Shown here: positions 9,541 through 21,730 of the stretch, piece after piece
How positions within the stretch are numbered: the stretch's first letter is position 1
Layout of the letters: each line of letters opens with the position of its first letter
Assembly (NCBI GenBank): GCA_963920705.1
Contig: CAWUCO010000262.1
Location: 1 to 64,000, forward strand
Source of the DNA: Odiellus spinosus
Lineage: Eukaryota > Arthropoda > Arachnida > Opiliones > Phalangiidae
DNA: 64,000 nucleotides
Direction: 5' to 3'
Translations under genes and position numbers: made by a program
Notes under the pieces: model-generated
The model's database searches: none
The model's input: only the letters and a program-made list of their open reading frames with translations
What the model was told of the DNA's origin: nothing

Positions 9541-11470
9541 TCTAAATTGCAAAATTGTGACAAATATAAAATTGGTTAAAATTATGCAAAAACTCTTAAA
9601 AATCCAAGATTATTGGATTCAAATGGACACAAAACTTTTGAATTTTAAGCGATTTAGACAAAATTAAGACCACTCGAAAGACCAAATTTTGGTCTATCTA
9701 AAAAACAATAGTTTTGGAAAATCCGTTGAAAAACAAGAAAAATATGGCCAATTCAAGAAATCATAGAATATCAAAATAGTCAGATTTCAGATTTTCAAAA
9801 TTCGCTTTTTGATATTAGATGTTTTTTGAATTGTCCATATTTTCCATGTTTTTCAACGGATTTTCCAAAACTCTTGATTTTCAGATAGATTAATATTTGC
9901 TCTTTCGAGTGGTCTTAATTTTGTCTAAATCGCTTAAAAATCAAAAGTTTTGTGTCCATTTGAATCCAATAATCTTGGATTTTTAAGCGTTTTTGCTTAA
10001 TTTTAACCAATTTTATATTTGTCACAATTTTGCAATTTAGACAAAAACAAAGTCATTCGAAAGAGCAATTAATGGACAGTCTTAATAATAAGAGTTTTCA
10101 AAAATCCGTTGAAAAACATGGAAAATATGGACAATTCAAAAAACATCTAATATCAAAAAGCGAATTTTGAAAATCTGAAATTTGACTATTTTGATATTCT
10201 ATGATTTCTTGAATTGGCCATATTTTTCTTGTTTTTCAACGGATTTTTGAAAACTCTTATTATTTAGACTGTCCATTAATTGCTCTTTCGAATGACTTTG
10301 GTTTTGTCTAAATTGCAAAATTGTGACAAATATAAAATTGGTTAAAATTAAGCAAAAACACTTAAAAATCCAAGATTATTGGATTCAAATGGACACAAAA
10401 CTTTTGAATTTTAAGCGATTTAGACAAAATTAAGACCACTCGAAAGACCAAATTTTGGTCTATCTAAAAAACAATAGTTTTGGAAAATCCGTTGAAAAAC
10501 AAGAAAAATATGGCCAATTCAAGAAATCATAGAATATCAAAATAGTCAAATTTCAGATTTTCAAAATTCGCTTTTTGATATTAGATGTTTTTTGAATTGT
10601 CCATATTTTCCATGTTTTTCAACGGATTTTCCAAAACTCTTGATTTTCAGATAGACCAATATTTGGTCTTTCGAGTGGTCTTAATTTTATCTAAATCGCT
10701 TAAAATTCAAAAGTTTTGTGTCCATTTGAATCCAATAATCTTGGATTTTTAAGCGTTTTTGTTTAATTTTAACCAATTTTATATTTGTCACAATTTTGCA
10801 ATTTAGACAAAAACAAAGTCATTCGAAAGAGCAATTAATGGACAGTCTTAATAATAAGAGTTTTCAAAAATCCGTTGAAAAACAAGAAAAATATGGCCAA
10901 TTCAAAAAACATCTAATATCAAAAAGCGAATTTTGAAAATCTGAAATTTGACTATTTTGATATTCTATGATTTCTTGAATTGGCCATATTTTTCTTGTTT
11001 TTCAACGGATTTTTGAAAACTCTTATTATTTAGACTGTCCATTAATTGCTCTTTAGAATGACTTTGGTTTTGTCTAAATTGCAAAATTGTGACAAATATA
11101 AAATTGGTTAAAATTAAGCAAAAACGCTTAAAAATCCAAGATTATTGGATTCAAATGGACACAAAACTTTTGAATTTTAAGCGATTTAGACAAAATTAAG
11201 ACCACTCGAAAGACCAAATTTTGGTCTATCTAAAAAACAATAGTTTTGGAAAATCCGTTGAAAAACAAGAAAAATATGGCCAATTCAAGAAATAATACAA
11301 TATCAAAATAGTCAAATTTCAGATTTTAAAAATTCGCTTTTTGATATTAGATGTTTTTTGAATTGTCCATATTTTCCATGTTTTTCAACGGATTTTCCAA
11401 AACTCTTGATTTTCAGATAGATTAATATTTGCTCTTTCGAGTGGTCTTAATTTTGTCTAAATCGCTTAAA
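9541..11470. repeat. Alternating inverted-dimer segment (~766 bp)
   Basis: S2 reads F,R,F,R,F and S1 reads R,F,R,F,R, so the repeating unit is a 766-bp inverted dimer (S2F-Y-S1R-Y'-S2R-X-S1F-X'). Local marks include ATTATGCAAAAACTCTT near 9581, the Y' form AGATAGATTAATATTTGC near 9885 and again near 11415, and TTTAGAATGAC near 11053. No gene. Confidence 0.75.
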
Positions 11471-13356
11471 ATTCAAAAGTTTTGTGTCCATTTGAATCCA
11501 ATAATCTTGGATTTTTAAGCGTTTTTGCTTAATTTTAACCAATTTTATATTTGTCACAATTTTGCAATTTAGACAAAACCAAAGTCATTCGAAAGAGCAA
11601 TTAATGGACAGTCTAAATAATAAGTGTTTTCAAAAATCCGTTGAAAAACAAGAAAAATATGGCCAATTCAATAAATCATAGAATATCAAAATAGTCAAAT
11701 TTCAGATTTTAAAAATTCGCTTTTTGATATTAGATGTTTTTTGAATTGTCCATATTTTCCATGTTTTTCAACGGATTTTCCAAAACTCTTGTTTTTTAGA
11801 TAGATCAATATTTGCTCTTTCGAGTGGTCTTAATTTTGTCTAAATCGCTTAAAAATCAAAAGTTTTGTGTCCATTTGAATCCAATAATCTTGGATTTTTA
11901 AGCGTTTTTGCTTAATTTTAACCAATTTTATATTTGTCACAATTTTGCAATTTAGACAAAACAAAGTCATTCGAAAGAGCAATTAATGGACAGTCTTAAT
12001 AATAAGAGTTTTCAAAAATCCGTTGAAAAACATGGAAAATATGGACAATTCAAAAAACATCTAATATCAAAAAGCGAATTTTGAAAATCTGAAATTTGAC
12101 TATTTTGATATTGTATGATTTCTTGAATTGGCCATATTTTTCTTGTTTTTCAATGGATTTTCCAAAACTATTGTTTTTTAGATAGACTAAAATTTGGTCT
12201 TTCGAGTGGTCTTAATTTTGTCTAAATCGCTTAAAATTCAAAAGTTTTGTGTCCATTTGAATCCAATAATCTTGGATTTTTAAGCGTTTTTGCTTAATTT
12301 TAACCAATTTTATATTTGTCACGTTTTGGCAATTTAGACAAAACCAAAGTCATTCGAAAGAGCAATTAATGGAGAGTCTAAATAATAAGAGTTTTCAAAA
12401 ATCCGTTGAAAAACAAGAAAAATATGGCCAATTGAAGAAATCATAGAATATCAAAAAAGTCAAATTTCAGATTTTCAAAATTCGCTTTTTGATTTTTTTC
12501 CATGTTTTTCAACGGATTTTCCAAAACTCTTGTTTTTTAGATAGACCAAAATTTGGTCTTTCGAGTGGTCTTAATTTTGTCTAAATCGCTTAAAAATCAA
12601 AAGTTTTGTGTCCATTTGAATCCAATAATCTTGGATTTTTAAGCGTTTTTGCTTAATTTTAACCAATTTTATATTTGTCACAATTTTGCAATTTAGACAA
12701 AACAAAGTCATTCGAAAGAGCAATTAATGGACAGTTTAAATAATAATAGTTTTCAAAAATCCGTTGAAAAACATGGAAAATATGGACAATTCAAAAAACA
12801 TCTAATATCAAAAAGCGAATTTTGAAAATCTGAAATTTGACTATTTTGATATTGTATGATTTCTTGAATTGGCCATATTTTTCTTGTTTTTCAATGGATT
12901 TTCCAAAACTATTGTTTTTTAGATAGACCAAAATTTGGTCTTTCGAGTGGTCTTAATTTTGTCTAAATCGCTTAAAATTCAAAAGTTTTGTGTCTATTTG
13001 AATCCAATAATCTTGGATTTTTAAGCGTTTTTGCTTAATTTTAACCAATTTTATATTTGTCACAATTTTGCAATTTAGACAAAACCAAAGTCATTCGAAA
13101 GAGCAATTAATGGACAGTCTAAATAATAAGTGTTTTCAAAAATCCGTTGAAAAACAAGAAAAATATGGCCAATTCAAGAAATCATAGAATATCAAAATAA
13201 TCAAATTTCAGATTTTCAAAATTCGCTTTTTGATATTAGATGTTTTTTGAATTGTCCATATTTTCCATGTTTTTCAACTGATTTTCCAAAACTCTTGTTT
13301 TTTAGATAGATCAATATTTGCTCTTTCGAGTGGTCTTAATTTTGTCTAAATCGCTT
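11471..13356 (-). repeat. Head-to-tail run, S2 reverse
   Basis: S2 copies near 11,490, 11,870, 12,250, 12,605 and 12,985 are all reverse, while S1 reads R,F,R,F,R. The segment includes a monomer shortened by about 24 bp (see 12481). Marks such as TAATAAGTGTTTTC recur near 11,619 and 13,124. No gene. Confidence 0.73.
12481..12510. other. ~24-bp deletion next to S1
   Basis: The usual sequence from TTCGCTTTTTGATATTAG to TATTTTCCATG is shortened. Here TTCGCTTTTTGA runs straight into TTTTTTTCCATG, losing about 24 bp of the S1 end and inner arm. I did not see this deletion in other monomers, so it appears to be private and unamplified. Confidence 0.8.
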
Positions 13357-16029
13357 AAAAATCAAAAGTTTTGTGTCCATTTGAATCCAATAATCTTGGA
13401 TTTTTAAGCGTTTTTGCTTAATTTTAACCAATTTTATATTTGTCACAATTTTGCAATTTAGACAAAACCAAAGTCATTCGAAAGAGCAATTAATGGACAG
13501 TTTAAATAATAAGAGTTTTCAAAAATCCGTTGAAAAACAAGAAAAATATGGCCAATTCAAGAAATCATAGAATATCAAAATAGTCAAATTTCAGATTTTC
13601 AAAATTCGCTTTTTGATATTAGATGTTTTTTGAATTGTCCATATTTTCCATGTTTTTCAACTGATTTTTGAAAACTCTTATTATTAAGACTGTCCATTAA
13701 TTGCTCTTTCGAATGACTTTGTTTTTGTCTAAATTGCAAAATTGTGACAAATATAAAATTGGTTAAAATTTAGCAAAAACGCTTAAAAATCCAAGATTAT
13801 TGGATTGAAATGGACACAAAACTTTTGATTTTTAAGCGATTTAGACAAAATTAAGACCACTCGAAAGAGCAAATATTGGTCTATCTGAAAATCAAGAGTT
13901 TTGGAAAATCCGTTGAAAAACATGGAAAATATGGACAATTCAAAAAACATCTAATATCAAAAAGCGAATTTTGAAAATCTGAAATTTGACTATTTTGATA
14001 TTCTATGATTTCTTGAATTGGCCATATTTTTCTTGTTTTTCAACGGATTTTTGAAAACTCTTATTATTTAGACTGTCCATTAATTGCTCTTTCGAATGAC
14101 TTTGGTTTTGTCTAAATTGCCAAAACGTGACAAATATAAAATTGGTTAAAATTAAGCAAAAACGCTTAAAAATCCAAGATTATTGGATTCAAATGGACAC
14201 AAAACTTTTGAATTTTAAGCGATTTAGACAAAATTAAGACCACTCGAAAGACCAAATTTTGGTCTATCTAAAAAACAATAGTTTTGGAAAATCCGTTGAA
14301 AAACAAGAAAAATATGGCCAATTCTAGAAATCATACAATATCAAAATAGTCAAATTTCAGATTTTAAAAATTCGCTTTTTGATATTAGATGTTTTTTGAA
14401 TTGTCCATATTTTCCATGTTTTTCAACGGATTTTCCAAAACTCTTGTTTTTTAGATAGACCAATATTTGCTCTTTCGAGTGGTCTTAATTTTGTCTAAAT
14501 CGCTTAAAATTCAAAAGTTTTGTGTCCATTTGAATCCAATAATCTTGGATTTTTAAGCGTTTTTGCTTAATTTTAACCAATTTTATATTTGTCACAATTT
14601 TGCAATTTAGACAAAACCAAAGTCATTCGAAAGAGCAATTAATGGACAGTCTAAATAATAAGAGTTTTCAAAAATCCGTTGAAAAACAAGAAAAATGTGG
14701 ACAATTCAAGAAATCATAGAATATCAAAATAGTCAAATTTCAGATTCTCAAAATTCGCTTTTTGATATTAGATGTTTTTTGAATTGGCCATATTTTTCTT
14801 GTTTTTCAACGGATTTTTGAAAACTCTTATTATTAAGACTGTCCATTAATTGCTCTTTCGAATGACTTTGTTTTTGTCTAAATTGCAAAATTGTGACAAA
14901 TATAAAATTGGTTAAAATTAAGCAAAAACGCTTAAAAATCCAAGATTATTGGATTCAAATGGACACAAAACTTTTGATTTTTAAGCGATTTAGACAAAAT
15001 TAAGACCACTCGAAAGAGCAAATATTGGTCTATCTGAAAATCAAGAGTTTTGGAAAATCCGTTGAAAAATATGGACAATTCAAAAAACATCTAATATCAA
15101 AAAAGCGAATTTTGAAAATCTGAAATTTGACTATTTAGATATTCTATGATTTCTTGAATTGGCCATATTTTTCTTGTTTTTCAACGGATTTTCCAAAACT
15201 ATTGTTTTTTAGATAGACCAAAATTTGGTCTTTCGAGTGGTCTTAATTTTGTCTAAATCGCTTAAAATTCAAAAGTTTTGTGTCCATTTGAATCCAATAA
15301 TCTTGGATTTTTAAGCGTTTTTGCTTAATTTTAACCAATTTTATATTTGTCACAATTTTGCAATTTAGACAAAACCAAAGTCATTCGAAAGAGCAATTAA
15401 TGAACAGTCTAAATAATAAGTGTTTTCAAAAATCCGTTGAAAAACAAGAAAAATATGGCCAATTCAAGAAATCATAGAATATCAAAATAGTCAAATTTCA
15501 GATTTTCAAAATTCGCTTTTTGATATTAGATGTTTTTTGAATTGTCCATATTTTCCATGTTTTTCAACTGATTTTCCAAAACTCTTGTTTTTTAGATAGA
15601 TCAATATTTGCTCTTTCGAGTGGTCTTAATTTTGTCTAAATCGCTTAAAAATCAAAAGTTTTGTGTCCATTTGAATCCAATAATCTTGGATTTTTAAGCG
15701 TTTTTGCTTAATTTTAACCAATTTTATATTTGTCACGTTTTGGCAATTTAGACAAAACCAAAGTCATTCGAAAGAGCAATTAATGGACAGTCAAAATAAT
15801 AAGAGTTTTCAAAAATCCGTTGAAAAACAAGAAAAATATGGCCAATTCAAGAAATCATAGAATATCAAAATAGTCAAATTTCAGATTTTCAAAATTCGCT
15901 TTTTGATATTAGATGTTTTTTGAATTGTCCATATTTTCCATGTTTTTCAACGGATTTTCCAAAACTCTTGATTTTCAGATAGACCAATATTTGCTCTTTC
16001 GAGTGGTCTTAATTTTGTCTAAATCGTAT
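13357..16029. repeat. 7-monomer higher-order repeat, copy 1 (2,673 bp)
   Basis: This block is nearly identical to 16030-18641 at an offset of 2,673 bp (7 x ~382). S2 order is R,F,F,R,F,R,R. Shared private marks are ATTTAGCAAAAACGC with GGATTGAAATGG (13768-13810 and 16441-16483), CAATTCTAGAAATC (14321 and 16994), TTTCAGATTCTCAAAA (14738 and 17411), a 9-bp deletion (15064 and 17737), TAATGAACAGTC (15399 and 18072) and GACAGTCAAAATAATAAG. Confidence 0.88.
15060..15085. other. 9-bp slippage deletion in Y arm
   Basis: GTTGAAAAATATGG replaces the usual GTTGAAAAACATGGAAAATATGG. The lost 9 bp lie between two copies of GAAAA, as expected for replication slippage or short-repeat recombination. The same deletion is at 17734-17750 in the second 7-mer copy, so it arose before that duplication. 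An extra A in S1 (ATCAAAAAAGCG) and CTATTTAGATATTC accompany it in both. Confidence 0.85.
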
Positions 16030-18641
16030 AAAAATCAAAAGTTTTGTGTCCATTTGAATCCAATAATCTTGGATTTTTAAGCGTTTTTGCTTAATTTTAA
16101 CCAATTTTATATTTGTCACAATTTTGCAATTTAGACAAAACCAAAGTCATTCGAAAGAGCAATTAATGGACAGTTTAAATAATAAGAGTTTTCAAAAATC
16201 CGTTGAAAAACAAGAAAAATATGGCCAATTCAAGAAATCATAGAATATCAAAATAGTCAAATTTCAGATTTTCAAAATTCGCTTTTTGATATTAGATGTT
16301 TTTTGAATTGTCCATATTTTCCATGTTTTTCAACTGATTTTTGAAAACTCTTATTATTAAGACTGTCCATTAATTGCTCTTTCGAATGACTTTGTTTTTG
16401 TCTAAATTGCAAAATTGTGACAAATATAAAATTGGTTAAAATTTAGCAAAAACGCTTAAAAATCCAAGATTATTGGATTGAAATGGACACAAAACTTTTG
16501 ATTTTTAAGCGATTTAGACAAAATTAAGACCACTCGAAAGAGCAAATATTGGTCTATCTGAAAATCAAGAGTTTTGGAAAATCCGTTGAAAAACATGGAA
16601 AATATGGACAATTCAAAAAACATCTAATATCAAAAAGCGAATTTTGAAAATCTGAAATTTGACTATTTTGATATTCTATGATTTCTTGAATTGGCCATAT
16701 TTTTCTTGTTTTTCAACGGATTTTTGAAAACTCTTATTATTTAGACTGTCCATTAATTGCTCTTTCGAATGACTTTGGTTTTGTCTAAATTGCCAAAACG
16801 TGACAAATATAAAATTGGTTAAAATTAAGCAAAAACGCTTAAAAATCCAAGATTATTGGATTCAAATGGACACAAAACTTTTGAATTTTAAGCGATTTAG
16901 ACAAAATTAAGACCACTCGAAAGACCAAATTTTGGTCTATCTAAAAAACAATAGTTTTGGAAAATCCGTTGAAAAACAAGAAAAATATGGCCAATTCTAG
17001 AAATCATACAATATCAAAATAGTCAAATTTCAGATTTTAAAAATTCGCTTTTTGATATTAGATGTTTTTTGAATTGTCCATATTTTCCATGTTTTTCAAC
17101 GGATTTTCCAAAACTCTTGTTTTTTAGATAGACCAATATTTGCTCTTTCGAGTGGTCTTAATTTTGTCTAAATCGCTTAAAATTCAAAAGTTTTGTGTCC
17201 ATTTGAATCCAATAATCTTGGATTTTTAAGCGTTTTTGCTTAATTTTAACCAATTTTATATTTGTCACAATTTTGCAATTTAGACAAAACCAAAGTCATT
17301 CGAAAGAGCAATTAATGGACAGTCTAAATAATAAGAGTTTTCAAAAATCCGTTGAAAAACAAGAAAAATGTGGACAATTCAAGAAATCATAGAATATCAA
17401 AATAGTCAAATTTCAGATTCTCAAAATTCGCTTTTTGATATTAGATGTTTTTTGAATTGGCCATATTTTTCTTGTTTTTCAACGGATTTTTGAAAACTCT
17501 TATTATTAAGACTGTCCATTAATTGCTCTTTCGAATGACTTTGTTTTTGTCTAAATTGCAAAATTGTGACAAATATAAAATTGGTTAAAATTAAGCAAAA
17601 ACGCTTAAAAATCCAAGATTATTGGATTCAAATGGACACAAAACTTTTGATTTTTAAGCGATTTAGACAAAATTAAGACCACTCGAAAGAGCAAATATTG
17701 GTCTATCTGAAAATCAAGAGTTTTGGAAAATCCGTTGAAAAATATGGACAATTCAAAAAACATCTAATATCAAAAAAGCGAATTTTGAAAATCTGAAATT
17801 TGACTATTTAGATATTCTATGATTTCTTGAATTGGCCATATTTTTCTTGTTTTTCAACGGATTTTCCAAAACTATTGTTTTTTAGATAGACCAAAATTTG
17901 GTCTTTCGAGTGGTCTTAATTTTGTCTAAATCGCTTAAAATTCAAAAGTTTTGTGTCCATTTGAATCCAATAATCTTGGATTTTTAAGCGTTTTTGCTTA
18001 ATTTTAACCAATTTTATATTTGTCACAATTTTGCAATTTAGACAAAACCAAAGTCATTCGAAAGAGCAATTAATGAACAGTCTAAATAATAAGTGTTTTC
18101 AAAAATCCGTTGAAAAACAAGAAAAATATGGCCAATTCAAGAAATCATAGAATATCAAAATAGTCAAATTTCAGATTTTCAAAATTCGCTTTTTGATATT
18201 AGATGTTTTTTGAATTGTCCATATTTTCCATGTTTTTCAACTGATTTTCCAAAACTCTTGTTTTTTAGATAGATCAATATTTGCTCTTTCGAGTGGTCTT
18301 AATTTTGTCTAAATCGCTTAAAAATCAAAAGTTTTGTGTCCATTTGAATCCAATAATCTTGGATTTTTAAGCGTTTTTGCTTAATTTTAACCAATTTTAT
18401 ATTTGTCACGTTTTGGCAATTTAGACAAAACCAAAGTCATTCGAAAGAGCAATTAATGGACAGTCAAAATAATAAGAGTTTTCAAAAATCCGTTGAAAAA
18501 CAAGAAAAATATGGCCAATTCAAGAAATCATAGAATATCAAAATAGTCAAATTTCAGATTTTCAAAATTCGCTTTTTGATATTAGATGTTTTTTGAATTG
18601 TCCATATTTTCCATGTTTTTCAACGGATTTTCCAAAACTCT
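16030..18641. repeat. 7-monomer higher-order repeat, copy 2
   Basis: This is the second copy of the 2,673-bp unit. I found almost no differences from copy 1 across the main body. The match ends near 18,641, where CTCTTGTTTTTTAGATAG replaces the CTCTTGATTTTCAGATAG found at the equivalent place near 15,967. The breakpoint lies inside an inverted Y arm. Confidence 0.87.
18405..18420. other. S2-X border variant with CpG (CACGTTTTGGCAA)
   Basis: The S2 end at the X arm exists in two main states. The common one is CACAATTTTGCAA. The second is CACGTTTTGGCAA, which differs at three linked positions and adds a CpG. The second state is seen in reverse S2 (for example 8873, 12319, 15734, 18407, 31806, 35250, 58601, 63204) and in forward S2 (for example 3043, 14119, 44731, 47409, 56981, 61199). 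Confidence 0.75.
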
Positions 18642-20180
18642 TGTTTTTTAGATAGACCAAAATTTGGTCTTTCGAATGGTCTTAATTTTGTCTAAATCGC
18701 TTAAAAATCAAAAGTTTTGTGTCCTTTTGAATCCAATAATCTTGGATTTTTAAGCGTTTTTGCTTAATTTTAACCAATTTTATATTTGTCACAATTTTGA
18801 AATTTAGACAAAACCAAAGTCATTCGAAAGAGCAATTAATGGACAGTTTAAATAATAAGAGTTTTCAAAAATCCGTTGAAAAACATGGAAAATATGGACA
18901 ATTCAAAAAACATCTAATATCAAAAAGCGAATTTTTAAAATCTGAAATTTTACTATTTTGATATTGTATGATTTCTAGAATTGGCCATATTTTTCTTGTT
19001 TTTCAACGGATTTTCCAAAACTATTGTTTTTTAGATAGACCAAAATTTGGTCTTTCGAGTGGTCTTAATTTTGTCTAAATCGCTTAAAATTCAAAAGTTT
19101 TGTGTCCATTTGAATCCAATAATCTTGGATTTTTAAGCGTTTTTGCTTAATTTTAACCAATTTTATATTTGTCACGTTTTGGCAATTTAGACAAAACCAA
19201 AGTCATTCGAAAGAGCAATTAATGGACAGTCTAAATAATAAGAGTTTTCAAAAATCCGTTGAAAAACTAGAAAAATATGGCCAATTCAAGAAATCATAGA
19301 ATATCAAAATAGTCAAATTTCAGATTTTCAAAATTCGCTTTTTGATATTAGATGTTTTTTGAATTGTCCATATTTTCCATGTTTTTCAACGGATTTTCCA
19401 AAACTCTTGTTTTTTAGATAGACCAAAATTTGGTCTTTCGAGTGGTCTTAATTTTGTCTAAATCGCTTAAAAATCAAAAGTTTTGTGTCCTTTTGAATCC
19501 AATAATCTTGGATTTTTAAGCGTTTTTGCTTAATTTTAACCAATTTTATATTTGTCACAATTTTGAAATTTAGACAAAACCAAAGTCATTCGAAAGAGCA
19601 ATTAATGGACAGTTTAAATAATAAGAGTTTTCAAAAATCCGTTGAAAAACATGGAAAATATGGACAATTCAAAAAACATCTAATATCAAAAAGCGAATTT
19701 TTAAAATCTGAAATTTTACTATTTTGATATTGTATGATTTCTAGAATTGGCCATATTTTTCTTGTTTTTCAACGGATTTTCCAAAACTATTGTTTTTTAG
19801 ATAGACCAAAATTTGGTCTTTCGAGTGGTCTTAATTTTGTCTAAATCGCTTAAAATTCAAAAGTTTTGTGTCCATTTGAATCCAATAATCTTGGATTTTT
19901 AAGCGTTTTTGCTTAATTTTAACCAATTTTATATTTGTCACGTTTTGGCAATTTAGACAAAACCAAAGTCATTCGAAAGAGCAATTAATGGACAGTCTAA
20001 ATAATAAGAGTTTTCAAAAATCCGTTGAAAAACTAGAAAAATATGGCCAATTCAAGAAATCATAGAATATCAAAATAGTCAAATTTCAGATTTTCAAAAT
20101 TCGCTTTTTGATATTAGATGTTTTTTGAATTGTCCATATTTTCCATGTTTTTCAACGGATTTTCCAAAACTCTTGTTTTT
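18642..20180 (-). repeat. 2-monomer tandem duplication (766 bp)
   Basis: Two consecutive 766-bp dimers share private changes: GTGTCCTTTTGAATCC (18719 and 19485), ATTTTGAAATTTAG, AATTTTACTATTTTG, TTTCTAGAATTGG and AAACTAGAAAAATATGG (19264 and 20030). All S2 are reverse, and S1 alternates F,R. The copies are almost identical, suggesting recent duplication. Confidence 0.85.
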
Positions 20181-21730
20181 TAGATAGACCAAAATTTGGT
20201 CTTTCGAGTGGTCTTAATTTTGTCTAAATCGCTTAAAAATCAAAAGTTTTGTGTCCATTTGAATCCAATAATCTTGGATTTTTAAGCGTTTTTGCTTAAT
20301 TTTAACCAATTTTATATTTGTCACAATTTTGCAATTTAGACAAAACAAAGTCATTCGAAAGAGCAATTAATGGACAGTTTAAATAATAAGAGTTTTCAAA
20401 AATCCGTTGAAAAACATGGAAAATATGGACAATTCAAAAAACATCTAATATCAAAAAGCGAATTTTGAAAATCTGAAATTTGACTATTTTGATATTGTAT
20501 GATTTCTTGAATTGGCCATATTTTTCTTGTTTTTCAACGGATTTTCCAAAACTATTGTTTTTTAGATAGACCAAAATTTGGTCTTTCGAGTGGTCTTAAT
20601 TTTGTCTAAATCGCTTAAAATTCAAAAGTTTTGTGTCCATTTGAATCCAATAATCTTGGATTTTTAAGCGTTTTTGCTTAATTTTAACCAATTTTATATT
20701 TGTCACAATTTTGCAATTTAGACAAAACCAAAGTCATTCGAAAGAGCAATTAATGGACAGTTTAAATAATAAGAGTTTTCAAAAATCCGTTGAAAAACAT
20801 GGAAAATATGGCCAATTCAAGAAATCATAGAATATCAAAATTGTCAAATTTCAGATTTTCAAAATTCGCTTTTTGATATTAGATGTTTTTTGAATTGTCC
20901 ATATTTTCCATGTTTTTCAACGGATTTTCCAAAACTCTTGTTTTTTAGATAGACCAAAATTTGGTCTTTCGAGTAGTCTTAATTTTGTCTAAATCGCTTA
21001 AAAATCAAAAGTTTTGTGTCCATTTGAATCCAATAATCTTGGATTTTTAAGCGTTTTTGCTTAATTTTAACCAATTTTATATTTGTCACAATTTTGCAAT
21101 TTAGACAAAACCAAAGTCATTCGAAAGAGCAATTAATGGACAGTTTAAATAATAAGAGTTTTCAAAAATCCGTTGAAAAACATGGAAACAATGGACAATT
21201 CAAAAAACATCTAATATCAAAAAGCGAATTTTGAAAATCTGAAATTTGACTATTTTGATATTGTATGATTTGTTGAATTGGCCATATTTTTCTTGTTTTT
21301 CAACGGATTTTCCAAAACTATTGTTTTTTAGATAGACCAAAATTTGGTCTGTCGAGTGGTCTTAATTTTGTCTAAATCGCTTAAAATTCAAAAGTTTTGT
21401 GTCCATTTGAATCCAATAATCTTGGATTTTTAAGCGTTTTTGCTTAATTTTAACCAATTTTATATTTGTCACAATTTTGCAATTTAGACAAAACCAAAGT
21501 CATTCGAAAGAGCAATTAATGGACAGTCTAAATAATAAGTGTTTTCAAAAATCCGTTGAAAAACAAGAAAAATATGGCCAATTCAAGAAATCATAGAATA
21601 TCAAAATAGTCAAATTTCAGATTTTAAAAATTCGCTTTTTGATATTAGATGTTTTTTGAATTGTCCATATTTTCCATGTTTTTCAACGGATTTTTGAAAA
21701 CTCTTATTATTTAAACTGTCCATTAATTGC
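20181..21730 (-). repeat. Head-to-tail run, S2 reverse, S1 alternating
   Basis: This continues the reverse-S2 run, with S2 near 20,250, 20,630, 21,015 and 21,395. S1 reads F,R,F,R. A few private changes are seen (ATGGAAACAATGG near 21183, TGATTTGTTGAATTGG near 21266, TCTGTCGAGTGG near 21348). No gene. Confidence 0.72.

Noticed and set aside
12481..12510. Insertion-element scar at the shortened monomer
   Set aside because: The change is a simple ~24-bp loss with no target-site duplication or foreign bases, so a plain deletion is sufficient.
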